Assembly (NCBI RefSeq): GCF_000428765.1
Contig: NZ_AUAO01000001.1
Span: 310,001-374,000 of the forward strand
Direction of reading: 5' to 3'
Source: Brevundimonas aveniformis DSM 17977
GTDB taxonomy: Bacteria; Pseudomonadota; Alphaproteobacteria; Caulobacterales; Caulobacteraceae
Length of the DNA stretch: 64,000 nt
Shown: positions 63,069-64,000 of the stretch, piece by piece
Position numbering within the stretch: the stretch's first letter is position 1
How the letters are laid out: every line of letters begins with the position of its first letter
The notes under the pieces: generated by a model
Told to the model about the DNA's origin: nothing
Database searches by the model: none
What the model saw: the letters and a program-made list of their open reading frames with translations, nothing else
Translations under genes and position numbers: made by a program

Positions 63069-64000
63069 GTGCTTCAAGCGCTGTTCCCGAAAAAGCCCGG
63101 AACGGAACCCCTGGCGGAGGCCATCAGGGCCTGCCGCGCGCACCTGCTGTTCGCCTTCGGCTTCTCGGCCCTGGTCAATGTCCTGTACCTGGCCCCGACC
63201 CTCTACATGATGCAGGTCTATGACCGGGTGGTCCCGACCGGCGGCATTATGACGCTGTTGTTCGTCACGGTTGTCGTGGTCTTTGCCCTGGGGACCCTGG
63301 CGGCTCTGGATCACATCCGGTCGCGCATTCTGGTCCGGGCAGGATTGCGGCTGGATCGTTTGTTAGCCGGCACCGTGTTGAACCGGGTCATCGGTTCGCG
63401 AGAATCCGGCACCAAGGTCGCCCAGGCCATGCGCGACTTCGACACCTTCCGCCAGGGTCTGAGCGGCCAGGGAGCCCTGGCCCTTTGCGATCTGCCCTGG
63501 ACGCCGGTGTATCTGCTGGTGTGTTTCATGCTGCATTGGACGTTGGGCATGCTCACCCTCGTGGGCGGCATCCTGTTGTTTATCCTGGCGGTCTTGAACG
63601 AGCGGTCTTCCAAGCCCCGGATCGAGGCGGCCACCCAGGCCTCGGCCAAGGCCTATATGGCTCAGGAAACCATCGCCGGTCAGTCCGAGGTCGTGCGGGC
63701 GTTGGGCATGCGCCAGGCCATGATCACCCGCCAGCTGAAGGAACGCGACGCGGCCGTGACCGCCCAGTCCGAGGCCCAGTTTATCGGCGGGCGCTACACC
63801 GGGGCGATCAAATTCCTGCGCTTGGTGCTTCAGTCGCTCGCCCTGGGAGCCGGGGCCTGGCTGGCCGTTGAAGGCCAGATTTCTGCCGGCGCCATCATCG
63901 CCGCCTCGGTGTTGCTCAGCCGCGCCGTGCAGCCCATCGAGCAGGTTGTCGGGGCCTGGAACGGTATCGTTCAGGCCCGGGCCGCCTGGGCCAATCTGAC
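63069..64000 (+). CDS. Type I secretion ABC transporter, RsaD/PrtD-like (partial)
   Basis: The first 310 codons of a fused permease-ATPase of type I secretion; the gene runs off the window before the ATPase motifs. It shows ALVNVLYLAPTLYMMQVYDRVVPTGG (about 34-60), LRLDRLLAGTVLNRVIG, VAQAMRDFDTFRQGLSGQGALALCDLPWTPVYLLVCFMLH and GAIIAASVLLSRAVQPIEQVVGAWNG, which is close to the layout of Caulobacter RsaD, the S-layer protein exporter, and to PrtD/HasD. The start is GTG at 63069, since the frame closes at 63033 and no ATG fits. AAAGGTGAAG lies upstream. The substrate gene, adaptor and ATPase end must lie to the right. Confidence 0.9.
   Translation, partial: MLQALFPKKPGTEPLAEAIRACRAHLLFAFGFSALVNVLYLAPTLYMMQVYDRVVPTGGIMTLLFVTVVVVFALGTLAALDHIRSRILVRAGLRLDRLLAGTVLNRVIGSRESGTKVAQAMRDFDTFRQGLSGQGALALCDLPWTPVYLLVCFMLHWTLGMLTLVGGILLFILAVLNERSSKPRIEAATQASAKAYMAQETIAGQSEVVRALGMRQAMITRQLKERDAAVTAQSEAQFIGGRYTGAIKFLRLVLQSLALGAGAWLAVEGQISAGAIIAASVLLSRAVQPIEQVVGAWNGIVQARAAWANL

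Noticed and set aside
1..64000. RNA genes, CRISPR arrays, insertion sequences, toxin-antitoxin pairs
   Set aside because: I looked for tRNA-like cloverleaf arms, rRNA, regularly spaced direct repeats and transposase motifs and saw none that I could support by eye.

Overview
This is a GC-rich, gene-dense 64 kb chromosomal window. It suggests an alphaproteobacterium of the Caulobacterales, most like Brevundimonas or a close relative. The evidence is indirect: a type I exporter resembling Caulobacter RsaD at the right edge, a DUF1134/EipA lipoprotein, a DUF4167 protein, an NAD-type 180-kDa glutamate dehydrogenase, promoters of the TTGACG/GCTAnA type, and gene pairs such as DUF484-xerC and rsmI-yraN-gshB. 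I see no rRNA, tRNA, CRISPR array, insertion sequence or prophage. The window reads as ordinary core chromosome with a few accessory cassettes.

Layout. 0.1-2.6 kb: DUF4167 protein, cytochrome c maturation genes ccmC-ccmD-ccmG, and a small unknown gene. 2.6-5.8 kb (minus): adenosine kinase, ftsY, septation protein yciB and a MarR regulator. 5.8-7.4 kb: an orphan ATP-grasp enzyme running tail to tail into nth. 7.4-10.7 kb: an emrA-emrB-tetR drug-efflux operon with a palindromic operator inside its promoter. 10.7-14 kb: acs, a creatininase-family amidohydrolase and a YbjN-like secreted protein. 14.2-23.2 kb: a coupled run gdhZ-usp-5-oxoprolinase (5-oxoproline to glutamate to 2-oxoglutarate), then mscS, threonine aldolase and an Atm1-type ABC exporter. 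27.2-31.8 kb: priA, a stack of intergenic hairpins, transaldolase, DUF484 and xerC. 31.8-38 kb: a secreted double retropepsin, lpd, an SRPBCC protein, murI and a dcp lipoprotein peptidase. 38-39.8 kb (minus): smr, an XRE regulator, a DUF2975 membrane protein and a tiny membrane peptide, headed by a striking 15-bp inverted repeat. 39.8-44.5 kb: rdgB-hemW, a zinc-ribbon protein, and rsmI-yraN-gshB. 44.5-50.5 kb: DUF3617, rpmB with a leader hairpin and strong terminator, a serine hydrolase, an extensin-family protein, a K+ channel, an MFS pump, and rpmI-rplT with a structured leader. 50.5-56.3 kb: a polysaccharide deacetylase, dodecin, pheS-(unknown)-pheT and a YqhA protein. 56.3-64 kb: rfbA, eipA, an ABC/HlyD exporter (three genes), a DUF1295 methyltransferase-like protein, an iron alcohol dehydrogenase and the start of an RsaD-like type I secretion ATPase cut by the window end.

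Intergenic space is minimal. Many genes overlap by 1-4 bases (ATGA, GTGA or TGATG), implying translational coupling. Of 13 convergent gene pairs, five share one CTAG as both stop codons and a sixth shares TTAG. No obviously new multi-gene defence or secretion system is present. The best candidates for something undescribed are the operator/small membrane peptide/DUF2975/XRE cassette, the gene wedged between pheS and pheT, and the hairpin-stacked element upstream of priA.
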